From Deuterostichococcus epilithicus (Eukaryota > Chlorophyta > Trebouxiophyceae > Prasiolales > Stichococcaceae), in NCBI GenBank assembly GCA_033439295.1, contig JAVTLE010000007.1, forward strand, positions 1,302,001 to 1,366,000: a DNA stretch of 64,000 nt, in the 5' to 3' direction. Below, one piece after another: positions 1 through 12,200 of the stretch. Below the pieces are notes generated by a model. That model did not search any database, had not been told where the DNA came from, and saw only the letters and a program-made list of their open reading frames with translations. A program made the position numbers and the translations under genes. Numbering within the stretch: the first letter of the stretch is position 1; every line of letters starts with the position of its first letter.

Positions 1-3000
1 GGCTTCAGCGGCACGCAATGGACAGTGCAGGATGGATCGTCATGCAGAAAATGAACAGTGGTTGACGCCAATGAGGGTGCACCCCCGCCCGCTCGGCCAC
101 CACCGCCGCCGGCACTGGGCCGGACATGCAGTTCTGAGTGGACAGGCGAGTGCCTGCGACAGAAGAAAGGCTTGCATTGACACATTCTGGAACGCAGACC
201 TATTCCGCTGCAGAAACAGCCTGGCACGCCCACCTGCTGCCGGCGAGTCCTGCTCTTCCGCGGCCTCACGGCCGGGCCCGGACAGCTTGGCGCGCAGCCA
301 CTGCGCTGCAAAGCCAAGGCCGCTGCCGCAGGCCGCCGCCGGCTCGGCCGCCAGCAGCAGCTTGCACAGCAGCTCGCGCGCTCCCGGGCTCGCCGCCGCC
401 AGGCCGGGCGCCAGCGCTGGCACGACGTCTGCTGGTCGCCACAGCGCCTTGGCGCCTGCGGGATGGCGAACCGCCGGCGCCGCCGGCGAGCGAGCCTACT
501 GAGTAGCAAAACGGGACGGCCGAATGACTGGTGGCGCGAGTGACCTGCTCCCCTATGCTCGCATGCATCCGACAGGCTATTCACAGACATCCTGCTGCAT
601 GTCTGCGAACAACGCGGATGAGAGGCCTGGCGCCGAGCGGGCTCAGCATGTGTGACTGAGGTGCCACCTGGCGGGGCCCGAGGCCGGGCGGCGGGCCGAT
701 CCAGTGGCCGTCACTGACGGCCCGCTGCGGCCGCCGAGCCAGCGGCGCGCCCAGCCGTACGGCCGCCAGCCGCAGCGCCGCCCTATCGCCGGCCGCCCGC
801 GCTGCCGCGTCCGCCCACAGGTGCGCCGCCAGCCGCAACCGAAGGCGCTGCTGCAGGCGCCGCACCTCCGCTGCCCGCGCCGCCGCCAGCGCCGCCTGCA
901 TACGAGGGGCGCCATGTGTCGGATGTCTCCGGCCTGGAGCGATCACAGGCTTGCGACTGTGGTCCCTTCCATCGTCGCTGCATCGCTGCCGCACCAGCCA
1001 TCCGTGCCGTGCATCCGTGCCGCAACCGAACACGAACAGCGCCTCATCCTCCTGATGAGGTGCCCGTTTCGACTGCAGCCAAGGATATGCTGCCGTCCCA
1101 GTGGCGGGCTGTGCGAGTCGTGCCACGGTTTCGTGTCGCCCAAAAGTGCGATGCTGTGCAGCGCGCTGACCTGGCGGGTGCGCTCCCGCTCCTCTGCGGC
1201 ACGGCGCTCAGCCGCCGCCCTTGCCGCCGCTGCTTCCTGCTCTGCCTGCCGCCTGGCCTGCGCCGCGGCCTCCCGCCGCTGCCGCTCCTCCTCCCTGTCA
1301 GGTGTTCTCAGCAGCGGTATGTGAGCTGCAAATGGGGTGAGCACAGCACCTTGATGCGAGGGCAGCCACCGGCCACGATGCGGCCACACACAGCAACCGA
1401 CAAGCAGTCCGAGAGGTCTGCACACTGGCAAGCAGCGTTTGTTGGTCCCAATCATCCGTTAGAGATGTGCATGCACACCTCCAGTGCATACTTGACCCAC
1501 CTGCGCTGGGCCTCGGCCTCCTGCTGCCGCCTCCTCGCCGACGCTTCCAACTCGGCGCGCCGCCGTGCCTCTGCCTGCCGCGCCGCCGCGGCCGCCTGCT
1601 GCCTGGCGGCGACCTCGGCAGCCACGGCTGCTTCCGCCTGCTGCTGCTGGATGCGCTGCTGCTGCTGCTCCACCCGCTGCGCCGCAGCTGCCTGCTCCTG
1701 CCAACATCGCCAGTACAATGCGTTGGCTGCAAGCTGTGACTTCCTGCAGGTTTGGTGCTCTCGCGAACAGCTTCTGGCTGACCTCCAGGGCCGACTGGCA
1801 ATGCAGGTCGTCTTCAAACGTGGCCACTGTTCGTCCTCTGCTGTGCAAACGATCTTGGGAATGCGAACTGGAACAGACCTGCTGCAGCTGCCGCCGCCGC
1901 TTTTCGACCTCTGCCGCTTGTCGCTGCTGCGCATCCAGCGCCGCCGCCCTGGCAGTCTGCTGCTGCGCCGCCGCTGCCTGCAGCGATTCAACCTAGGGTT
2001 CCATCAGGGTCCACTTTGGCACTGCATGACCGACCCTCAGCCTGTGAGCATTCGACTCAGTCATTCCAGCGACACGAGCATTTTTGTGCTGGTGTTAGGC
2101 TCCGAAACATTTTCTGGCGGCGCACCTGAGCATGCGCCTCGCGCTGCTGCCGCTGGGACTCCAGCGCCTCAGCGCCTTCCTGCTGCTCCTGCTTCCAAGC
2201 GGAGGCGCCCGCCAGGCGCGCCGCCAGCACTTGTTGCCGCTCTGCTGCCTGCGCCTGCGCACCGAGCGGGATGCCGAGTGATGCCAGACTGCTGCGCCCA
2301 GCCTGATTTCACTGCGTGTGTGTGCTGCAGCCTGGACACCGAGCCTCGGCACTGTGCAGGCCGTAACGATGTACTGGCCAGCTGACGGAGGCGGGGAGGT
2401 GCACTCACCCGCTGGGCGGTCAGCAGCTGTCCTCGCCGCGCGATCGCTTCGGGGCTAGAGCCGCCACCGGCGCCCGCCCCCGAGCCGACCACGTTGGCCG
2501 ATGGCGGGTGCTGCATGCGCGCCGAGATGGCGGCGGAGCGCCGCTTCAACGGCTTCTCGACATCCTTTCCCGGCAGCTGTGCAAGAGAGGAAAAACTTCC
2601 AGGCCATGTGCCTCACAGCTTTGCAGGCACAGCTTTTCAGGCACGGCTGTTTGAGCACCACTGCTTCTGCAGAGTTGGCTGTGCTGCTCAAGTGCTGAAT
2701 GGCAGCTGAAGGATCTGATGCTGTGCAGCGGACTGGGCACTGAAATGGAAAGGATGCCTTGTTGACGATTGCCACGGAGGCGCCGCCCTGGGACTCTAGC
2801 GGCAGCCCGTACAACGCGCACAGCTCCGCCGCCTCTGCCTCGTCGTCCAGCAGCAGCGTCCTGACAAAGTAGCCCAGCGGCAGCGCCTGCTGCCCCGGGG
2901 AGAACACTGCGGGCGGGGCACAGGCCTAGAGGGTGAGCCACTCAGTCGTGTCGTCAAAGCAGATGGAACTAAACTGCCCGCCTCTGCCTCGTCCTCCAGA

Positions 3001-6000
3001 GCCGCGCCTGCACAAAGTAGCCCAGCGGCAATGTAAGGTCAGTGACGCCGCCTGCTGCCCAGGCAGAAGCACTGCGGGCGGGGCAGAGGTGCAGTCTGTT
3101 ACAGCAGACTGCTGCGCCGTCGCATGTCAGCACTCATTGCCCGGCTGCGCGCACAGCAACGTGCCGCAGCGGCGGCTTCCCATGTGTCAGCAGGCAACGA
3201 CGGTCTCTTCATGGCCTTGCTTACGCCGTGGCCTTTCACGGCGGCTTGCAGCTCGCCGCGTCCGCTGCCGCACAGGCGTCGCGCTTGCAGCAGGCCTAAA
3301 CCATGAAGCACAGCATTGCCATGCATACTTGCTTCAAGTGCGACCAGCCAGCAAGCGCACCTGTGCATATGGCCGCAAAGGCTGCGGCGCGCACGGCGGG
3401 AAAGTAGGAGTGCGCAAGGCAGGCCAGCAGGTAGGGCGCTGCGCGCACGGTGGCGAAGAAGCCCACATAGTCGTTGGCCGCCATCTGCGTGCGCAGCCTC
3501 ACCACCAGCTGCACGGGCGGCGACGCCTGCACCTCCGGCCGCATGGCCTGTGCGGTGGAAGCACCGCCAGTTGCATGTCAGTCTGGGTGTGGCTCGGACG
3601 CGGTCTCGCGCCACTGGCTACGGCAGTGTCCGAGGGCGGGCTGGTCGAAGCTCACGGCTGTCCTGCCACGGGCGTCGGCCACGTGCCAATGATGGAGCGG
3701 CCTGCCGTGGGCATCACCAATGTGTTGATGGCCGCAGCTGTTCCCGGCCTCGAATAGTCGTCACACCTTCAAAAAGCAGATGTAAATGCTTTCACGCATG
3801 CCAGAGCACGAGGCGCTGTCAGTAGGCCTACCTGGAGGGAGGTGTAGAACTGCAGGCGGCTCTCGGCGAACTTGCCATGCTGCGCCATGAGCGCGCACAG
3901 ATGGTACGCCCTGAACTCGGCCTCGATGCCCGTTTCGCGCGGCGCGCCGCCCGCCTCCGCTTGCTTGTACATGTCCAGCAGTGATATGAGCGCCTGCGCA
4001 AGTGCGGGGCTGCGGTTGGCGCAGCACCTGGCTGCATGGGAGCCGTCTGGCAGCTGCGACAGGCCGGCGTTGATCTTTGCGCGGAAAGTGAGTAGTGCTT
4101 GCTTGCCTCCGCGTTTCCAAGTGAACTGGTGATTGTGGCTCAGGCCGTCCTTGATCATACCAGCCCTGGCACTGCGAGGGTCGTGCACATCTGATGCCTG
4201 GTGGCTCCAGTGCCTCCCGCCGCAGCGCAGGCGCAAGCCATGGGTCTGGATGGGTGGGGCTGGGCCAAGCGCCAGCGGCGTCAGGCGGCCCAACCTTGCT
4301 CCGCAAACCCTGTTCCCACAACCCTGAACCCACCTTGTTCATCTGCTCCACGTTGAGGTGGCTGGAGAAGCCGTCGGGGTCCGTGACCGTGGCCTCCGAC
4401 TCGCACAGCTCGTGCTCGCACAGGATGTGGTACCGGATGACCTCCTCGAAGATGGCGCACGCAAAGTCGTCCTGCGCCACAGGCTGCGCATCAGTGCCCT
4501 GGTGCGCAGGTTGTGTAGCCGCGTCCGTGCGAGTGTCAGGAGCTCTGGAGGGTTGAACATATCGCTGTTTGCGAGTAGTCGACAGGCTCGACATGGCACA
4601 CTGGCGGCATCCGAGTCCGCTAGCGACACCCAGCATGGCACTGACCGGACGACGCCGCACTCGTCCCTTGCCGTGGCTGCCGCTGCCCGGCACCCAGACG
4701 TCAGCAAGCAGGCGTGACACGGGCAGGCCGAGCTGCAAAGGCGCAGCAGCTCAGCAGCTTGCAGCGCAAGCTGCTGTGTATGGTTTTGCTATCAAAAGCC
4801 CACCTCTATGCCCTGCACGTACAGGTCCTGCCGCACTGAGCGGTAGCGGTCGAACAGGAAGTTGTGGATCACGGAGAAGGGCGCGTCGGTGCGGTCCATG
4901 AGCCGCCGCAGGTGATTCATCGTCCCCGTGAGCGCCTCCCGCGTGCGGAACGCCGCCGGCCCCGCCTCATCGATCTGCGGCGCCAGTTGCTTGGTCAGCG
5001 GTTCCGGAAAGTACGCTTCGTGGAAGGTAAGACATGCATCGAGCGATGCGGCAGCCGGGCACCATCAGGCACCATGCCACCGAGAGAGCACAGGAGGCGG
5101 GCGGCGCGGCTCAGGTGAGGGCTGTCCAGCAGAGCGTCGCAGCGCGCCCGGCGCTGGTGCTTGCAGCAGCCTGCAGCAGCTCGCAGCAGCTCGCAGAAGC
5201 TCAGCGCAGCTCAATCCCTGACCGGTGGGGGCGGGCCAGACACTCAGACGCTCGATACGAGAATGTGTATTGCTTGAAATTTCATTGCGCACCCCTGTGC
5301 GGGCGAAGGACTTGACAGCGAGGGCGGCGGTGGTACGTCCGGCGTCGCGCGGGTCCGGCCGCTCGAACAGGCGCACTGTCTGTGTCCGCTCCCGCAGTCC
5401 CCGCTCGTCGGCGGGGCACATCTCCGTGCACGTGCCCACGATGGGCGCGCCGCCTGGCCGGCCGCCTATGGCGAGTCGAGAGACATGTCAGCAGCAGCGT
5501 AGCACGAGAGCGTGAAACCCACAATAGGAGTGACTCACCTGGCCAGGGCTGTGCCTGAGGGTGCATCGTGCTGTGTTTGTGAATCTCTGGCGTGTAGAGG
5601 GTGGAGAACCAGGAACAATGTGACCATGGCACGCATATGACACCACCTTCCACCTCACGCGGGTGCCCCAGACCACACCTTCTCCATCAAATGCCGGCAT
5701 GCTGGCCTGCCAGCCGCCGCCGCTGCTGCCGGGGGCGCTGCCGCCGGCGGCGGGCGCGCCGCCGCCGCCGCCCTGCCCGCCAAAGCGAGCCGCGCGGGCG
5801 GCCTTCGCGCCCGCATCGGCGTCCATTACGCCGCCACCCAGGCCAGGTGGCCGCTGCTTGGGGCCAGCAGACGGCGGCCGCCGCAGCGGCGGCCGATATG
5901 CTGCTGCCTGGGGACCGGCGTCGCCGCCGCTGCCGCCGCCGCCGCCGCCGATGAAAGCCGGCATGTTGGACAGCGCTGCCCGTCTCTCCGCCTCCTCGTC

Positions 6001-8007
6001 ATACACCTCCTGCTCCACTGCCTCATCGCCATCGCCGCCATCCATGCCGGCTTGCAGCTGTTGTTGCCGTTGCTGGTGCTGCGGCAGTGGTGCCGCTTGC
6101 AGCGGCTGCGGCTGCTGCCCCAGGCGCTGCGCGGCAGACTGCCGTCCTGCCTGCTGTGGCCGCTGCTGCGGCTGTTGTTGCTGCTCTCGCTGCTTTCGTT
6201 CCTTGACCTGCGCGCACAAAGTTGACCAAACTTCTGCGCTGCTGAGCAAGATGCCTGGCGCGATGCATACTTTGACCAAATTTATTAAGGTCAAGGCAAC
6301 ATGCTGAACTTCCACATCGAGGCATGAATGACCAGACTTGAAACTTACGGCTTTGGCGAAGTCCAGGGGCGACTGGAACGCCGCAGCTGCCTCGGAGGTT
6401 TCGACAAGGCGGCCCGGCGGCGGATTCCCGTGACTGCGCCCAAACCTGCCGCCTAACCCAGCTGCAGCGCCACTGCCACCGCCGAAGGGTGAGCCTGATG
6501 CAGGTGCAGCGACCCCCTGCGCAGTGGATAGGTCTCGCAGTGACAAACATATTTTATGCTCGTAGACCATGCTGCTGCCGTGCTGCTGCGCAGCAGCGAC
6601 GTGCCACAAAGTGCAGGCTCCGCCATCCCTTGCAGCATACGCAACTGTGTGTGCACACCCATGCCAGCAAGTGTCAGGCTGGGGACACACCTGGCCGAAC
6701 ACCGATGGCGGCTGCTGGGTGACTTGCTGGGCGCTACTACCAACAGGCGGGCCCCCGAAGGTGCTGGGGCGCTGTGACGCTGCGGTCGCGCCGCCAAAGG
6801 GGCTGCCATTTGCAGCGAGCTGCCCGAATCCGCCACTGCCGGCCGGCTGGCCAAATGCACTGCCGCCTGCTGGCTGCGCAAACGGCGGCGATGTGCCAGC
6901 GGCTTGCACGCTGCTGCCAAAGGGACTGCCGCTGGCGGCAGGCGGCTGGCCAAACGCGCCGGAGGGCGCCTGCGTCTGCAGGTTGCAGAGCCAGTACACC
7001 GACAGAACTTGCAGATGCTGGCGATTTTCTACCCGAGACGAGTGCATCAATGCGCATGTTGTCCAGGGCAAAGCAGCCCGCTGGCGCTTCTGTGCGCGCT
7101 TCAATGCTGGATAGCTCATCAACCCGATCCCAGCCCTGTGTTGCAGAGGAGGACAGCAGACAGCTGTTACCTGGGTGGCACCGCCCTGGAGCTGGCTGGC
7201 AGTCTGGGACCACTGCCCAAAGGCGGCACTAGGACCGGCACCGCCTGCCGGCATGCCGAGGCCGCTGCTGGTGCCGCCCCCAACCCCCGCCGGCTTGCCA
7301 AATGGGCTGCTGGCATCCTGTTGCGGTGCGCCGCTGCCGAAGCCGAATGGGTTGGATGCCGGCATGGCAGCGCCGCCCTGCTCCAGCTGCAGCAGGAGAA
7401 GTTAACGACCTGATGGCTCCCATCCTGAACTCCTAAAAGTGGTCGTGGAACAAATTTGTTTCCAAGTTTCCCTCGAGCAAACAAGCTTGCGGCTCTGCTT
7501 GAAATTGGAAGCATCAGAAGGCTACCTGGTTGAGTTTGACCTTGCTGCCAGACCGCCTCATGCCGCCGCCGCCTCCCCCTGCGCGACTTGCCACGAAGGG
7601 CGTGGCTCCTGCCGACAGCGAAGACCCAAACATGCCCTCGTTGCCGCCCTGCACCGGAAGCGGGAAGGCCATAATCGCAGGCAGTAAGCATGCACCTACT
7701 GAATGAATTTGACATGTCAAGTGCTGCATGATTGCAACAGGCACAGGATGTCCACCTGAGCCGGCTGGGGCGTGGTCCCAAAGCCAAATGGGTTTACAGC
7801 TGTTTGCGCCATGCCTGGCATGCCACTCACACCGCCATCAACATTGCTGCTCCCAAACGCGCCAGCTGCAGGCTGTTGCTGCGCGGCGCTGCTGCTGCCG
7901 CCGTCGTTGAAGCCAAAGCCGGTGGCAGGGCTGGCCTGAGCCGCGGCGCTGGGGTTGGCGGTGCCGCCGCCGCCAAAGGGAAAGAGGGGCGATGGACTGT
8001 CTGACAT
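1..8007 (-). CDS. SAC3: SAC3/GANP-type TREX-2 scaffold with N-terminal FG repeats (3' end outside window)
   Basis: SAC3 proteins scaffold the TREX-2 complex, which couples transcription to mRNA export at the nuclear pore. The likely start is the ATG at 8007 (MSDSPSPLFPFGGGG); an in-frame ATG lies at 8109. Exons from 8007 to about 6360 encode many PFG/FGQ/SPFG repeats, followed by a Q-rich stretch (about 6200-6050). The SAC3 signature starts near 5469 with GTCTEMCPADER and VRLFERPDP. It continues at about 5030-4807 (FLFDRYRSVRQDL), 4476-4336 (YHILCEHELC), 4090-3832, 3548-3355 and 2910-2745 (YFVRTLLLDDEAEAAELC). From about 2570 to 600 the exons encode long Ala/Gln/Arg-rich coiled coils. A further exon at about 470-227 (KALWRPADVVPALAPG) and a possible short one near 107-70 show that the gene probably runs off the left edge. 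FG repeats fused to SAC3 also occur in yeast Sac3 and animal GANP. Family assignment is firm; the total exon count is not. Confidence 0.85.
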
Positions 8008-9266
8008 GCCTGCGCCTACCAACGCCGTCGCCTGGTCGAGCACTGAGCTGGTGACATCTGCGGCAGTGCAGCGGCTCGGCTCAGACTCCGCTTGCATCAA
8101 CCATGGCAAACCCTCGGCCGGCTGGAATATATTTCCACAGACGCACCTGGAGGCGGAGGGCCATCGTGCTGTGCCGATACAGATTTTCGGCTGTTGGCCG
8201 TCTGCAAAGAAGACCCAGACCGCATGTCAGCAGCAGAGCCGGGCGGCCAGTGATCACATGTGCATGTGCCGCACGCAGCCTGCGCGTGTGCGTTGCTTCA
8301 GGGAATTCGGCGTACCTGAAGGCGGGGGAGACCTTTACTGCTCCGGTTGCGGGCTGAAAACAGTGATCTGTTCTGCATCCAATTTTGAGGACCAACCAAA
8401 CAAGGTCGCAGGGTGTTTGGCCCAAGTCAATCTTATCGGCAAAGCCTTGCCATTATTGCAAGGTATCTGAACCCAGCTGTGTTGATGACGCCCCGAGAGT
8501 GTGCTGCACGGTGGGTCACTACCACATTCAGATTTGTCGCGACTGCAAGCGGGTTTTCGAGGCAACACTGTGGGATCTTTGGTCTTCAACGAAAATGATG
8601 CACTCGCTGCAATTGCGACCATGATCCGGCAGCACTGCACTTCAAACTTGGAACAACATTGACTAGGACTAATCGTGCGCTAATAACCCAACTATGCCCG
8701 CATGCACACGCGGTGTGTAGCAGAGTGCAGCGCGGGTGTCGCTGCGCAGGACGCCGTCAGGACGTTCTGAAGCTTCCCGGCTTCCGCTGTGCCCACAGCA
8801 GCCTCAGCGCGCTGCCAGTCGCGCCAATAACGGGGCCAGCGCCACGCGCACAGGGATACGCTAGCCTTGGCAACGATAGGCTCAGCATCTGCGACTTTCA
8901 AAAGGTGAGCCACGACAAGGTTGCCATGTGCTGGATGGCCAGTGTGCCCGTTGCGCCCGGAGGTTTCATGCTGTGCGTGCTGTGTGATTGCCTCCTGACT
9001 GCCGGCGCGTATGAAGGTTACATCGGTTTTCAGGAGCTGATAGCGTGGTCCAGAGGCTTTCATGGGTGCCTTTATGTGCAATGAATTAAGAGCGCATGTT
9101 GCAGCGGCTTTGCAGGGTGGTCTTGTACAAGCTCCACTCGTTGATTCCAGCATGCTGAGGCTTGATATCGAAGAGCGGAATCCCACTCTATTCTGCAGCA
9201 TGAAGGACTTGGAAATCACACTGCAGGTTGCTGCACGCAGCTCCGGGTCACGGAGAGCATTGCAGC
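8008..9266. promoter_or_regulatory. Divergent intergenic region between SAC3 and RAD16
   Basis: This 1.26-kb gap separates two divergently transcribed genes and must hold both promoters and 5' UTRs. GC content looks lower than in the flanking exons. Open frames exist (for example 8659-9084 on plus and 8692-9477 on minus), but none has a recognisable domain, and the minus-strand one runs antisense through RAD16 exon 1. A segment ending in a good donor (GTGAGC, near 8905) could be a 5' UTR exon of RAD16. I see no TATA box I would defend. Confidence 0.4.
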
Positions 9267-12200
9267 ATGCCCGACGGCGCGGAGCCGCGGGTGACGCGCG
9301 GCGCTGCTGGGCAAACTGCTCAAGCGGCCGATCTTGCCACGCCGCCGGCGGCTGCAAAGGGTGGTTCAGGACGCAAGTCTCGCAGCCAGGCGGCCACGGA
9401 TGGGAGCAGCAGGCCAGCCACGCCAGCAACGCCCGCCATTGCCGCCGTGGCTCTTCGCAGCCAGGGGATCGCCGCACGTGACGTAGTGCTGGCAGCCACA
9501 GACAGCGCCAGTGGCATGACGCCTGAGCCGTCCGAGCCTAGGTCGCGACTCACTCGCAGCCGCAGCCGCTCTACAGGCGTGGGCACTGCTGCCGCAGGCG
9601 CAGCCCCGCAGCCTGCAGCAGCAAAGCAGATGCGGCGGCGGCCCAGCGCAGCGTCTGCAGCCGCGGCGGCCGAACCTGCAGAGGTCCTGGACTTGTGCGA
9701 CACGTCAATGGAGGAGGGTGGAGATGCGGCGGCGCAGTCGGATGACGAAGCCAGCGGCCAATCGGGTTCGGACGCTGACGCATCGGACTCCGAGGAGGCC
9801 GCGGACTCTGGGGATAACGAGCCTGTCATGCCGGAGGTCCCCCATAGGTGCGCGTGATGCTGACGCTGCCTGCCGTGCATCGTTTCTCGACGGACTGCGC
9901 CACTTCGAAGTCCACCTATGCGACCTGGGCGCCATCGTGCGGAGCATGCTGTGCAGCTTCACTACACTGAGGTCTTTGATGAGAGGTACAGCCTGAGGTA
10001 CCTCGTTCGCACTGCAGCCTCGCAAGGCGCGTGCGCCGGGCGGCCTCCCGCGCCGCCTCCGCGGCGGACCCTGACGAGGAGGCGGGCGCCGCCGCGGCAG
10101 CCTCGGGCGACAGCTCCGGCTCGGACTTCGAGCCGGAGGCGGGCGCCAGCGCCTCGGAGGACGATGGCGCCAGCGTCATGGACCTGACGGTGGAGGAGGA
10201 GGCGGACATGGCAGAGGAGTTGCAGGGGCTGGTGCGTTTGCGGTCTTTGGGTTTAGATTAGGGTTTTCGGGATCGTATTACATCATTGCCGTGTCCGGGA
10301 TCAGCCGCTCTGTGTGCCGTGCCGAGACGCCTGCTGCTTCGGAAGATCAGCATCCACAACTCAAACCCATGCGTGCGCAGCAGAAGCCGCACCGTGTGTC
10401 GACAAGCTCCCAGGCTGCATCCGGGCACACGCGTGGTGATGATCGACTGGTTTGGGGACCGAGCCTTGCTCGAGGCCGTGCCGGTCTTGACGCCTCGTTG
10501 CTGTCATGTCTGCAGCACGAGGATGCGCAGGCCGAGGTGCAGCCGGCGCCCCGCGGCCGGGGCAGCCGCGGCGGCGGCCCCGGCAGCCGCGGTGGGCGCG
10601 GCGCTCGCGGCAGCGGCGGCGGCGGCCGGGCCCGTGGCCGCTGCCGCGGCAGCGCTCGCACNGCGGCCGAGATGGCGGCGGCGGACGCCGAGGCGATGGC
10701 GGCGGCGCCGCGCAGGCGGCGCGCCCCCAAGGCGCCAAAGAAGCCGCCGCCCAAGGACCCCTTCGGCCCGCGCATCACCTCCGACAACGAGGAGGAGCCG
10801 GAGTTCGACCCCGACGAGCTGGTGATCGACAAGGTGTGGTGTTCATGGAAGCCGTGGAAGCCTGGAAGCCGTGCAGCTATCTTTAAAAGCTGCAAAAGGA
10901 ACCTGTATGCAGGTGGAGAAGGTAGATTACAGACGGTGGTTTGCACTGTCCATTTGGACTCGGGCCTGCCATTGTGCATCGCTGGGCGGTACGATGTGCA
11001 CAGGCGTGATGCATGTCATCCACGGCCTTGCTGCTCCCGTGCAAGGCCCATTGTGAGTGCGATCCCTCTACACAAGCGGCGGCTCTCGCGATGCTGATGG
11101 CTGTTGTGCTCGCTGGCTCCCAAGGGTGCCCTGAACACCTCTTGTGAGCAGGCATGCTACGGGCCATCAATATCGGACACGACGAAGGCATGATTCATCA
11201 TGCATCGGTGCCATGTCGCTGCCTTTCCCTCAAGTCTTCTGATAAATCTGTTCCAGCCAAGGTCGCAGGTCAATAGTCGTGCTGCAAACGGCGTGCGCAT
11301 CTCGTATGCGCAGCAGCTGATGGTTTCTCGTCGGAGCCGCTGCGGAAGTCGACGACTTCGTCACTACATGCCAGACGGGAATATCCTGTCTCAACTTCCG
11401 TTCCCTTATTGTTCTGCAGGCCAGCTGCGCAGCATCCGATCACATCTTGTCGGACTGGAAGGCGGAGCCTCCGGCGAGCCTCCCTAGCTGTTACTGCACG
11501 GCAGCGGAAACCCATCTTGTTTAAGGGTTAGCAAGTCTTGGCAACATATGTGCAGCATCTCACAATGTCCCGCTGCAGGTGGAGGCGCAGATGGAGCCGC
11601 CGCCGGAGCTGCTGATGCCGCTGCTGCCGTACCAGAAGGAGTTTCTGGCGTGGGGCGTGGCTCAGGAGAAGGGCCCTGTCCGTGGCGGCATCCTTGCTGA
11701 TGAGATGGGTGCGCAAGGTCCCGCCAAGCTCAGCGTGTAGCTGCCCGCTGATGCCTACAGTTCCTCCACCTGCCTGCCCTTTGTGCTCTCGCATCACACC
11801 GAGCGCCTCTGTCTGCCTGCCTGTGCCGCTGCTTGAACGGTGCGGCGCTTTGGTGGTCTGGCCTGCACCTTTGTCGCTGTTGCTCCGCCAACTCGCTTGC
11901 GACTCTCGCTTGCAACTCCCCGCAGGCATGGGCAAGACCATCCAGGCCATCTCCCTCATCGTGGCGCACCGCAACGACGACCCCGACGCTCTGCCGGCGT
12001 TGCGGCCCGCCGCCGCTGTTGCGCACCTCCCCAAGAACGCGCAGGCGGCGCGGCCGCGGCTGCGCCNNGGCGGCGCCCCGCGCGGCTCGGCGGCGCCCAG
12101 GGCGGCGCGGACGGCGGCGGCGCGCAGCCGGGGCATGAGCACGCCGGCGCAGGCTGCTGCGCGTCGCTGCGGCCGGAAACAGCCAAGCTCGCAGGTGCAG

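Noticed and set aside
916-2385. 489-codon open frame on the plus strand
   Set aside because: It is the GC-rich shadow of the SAC3 coiled-coil exons on the other strand; it is Cys/Arg-rich without domains.
5488-7365. 625-codon open frame on the minus strand as one exon
   Set aside because: It contains real SAC3 FG exons, but it also reads through several introns with good donor and acceptor sites (for example near 7165-6985 and 6735-6520). It is not a single exon.
8385-8624. Cys-rich short plus-strand frame resembling a zinc finger
   Set aside because: The cysteine spacing fits no family, the composition looks non-coding, and it lies in the SAC3-RAD16 promoter region.
8659-9084. 141-codon plus-strand open frame between SAC3 and RAD16
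   Set aside because: No domain, and an embedded donor-like GTGAGC. More likely 5' UTR or intergenic DNA.
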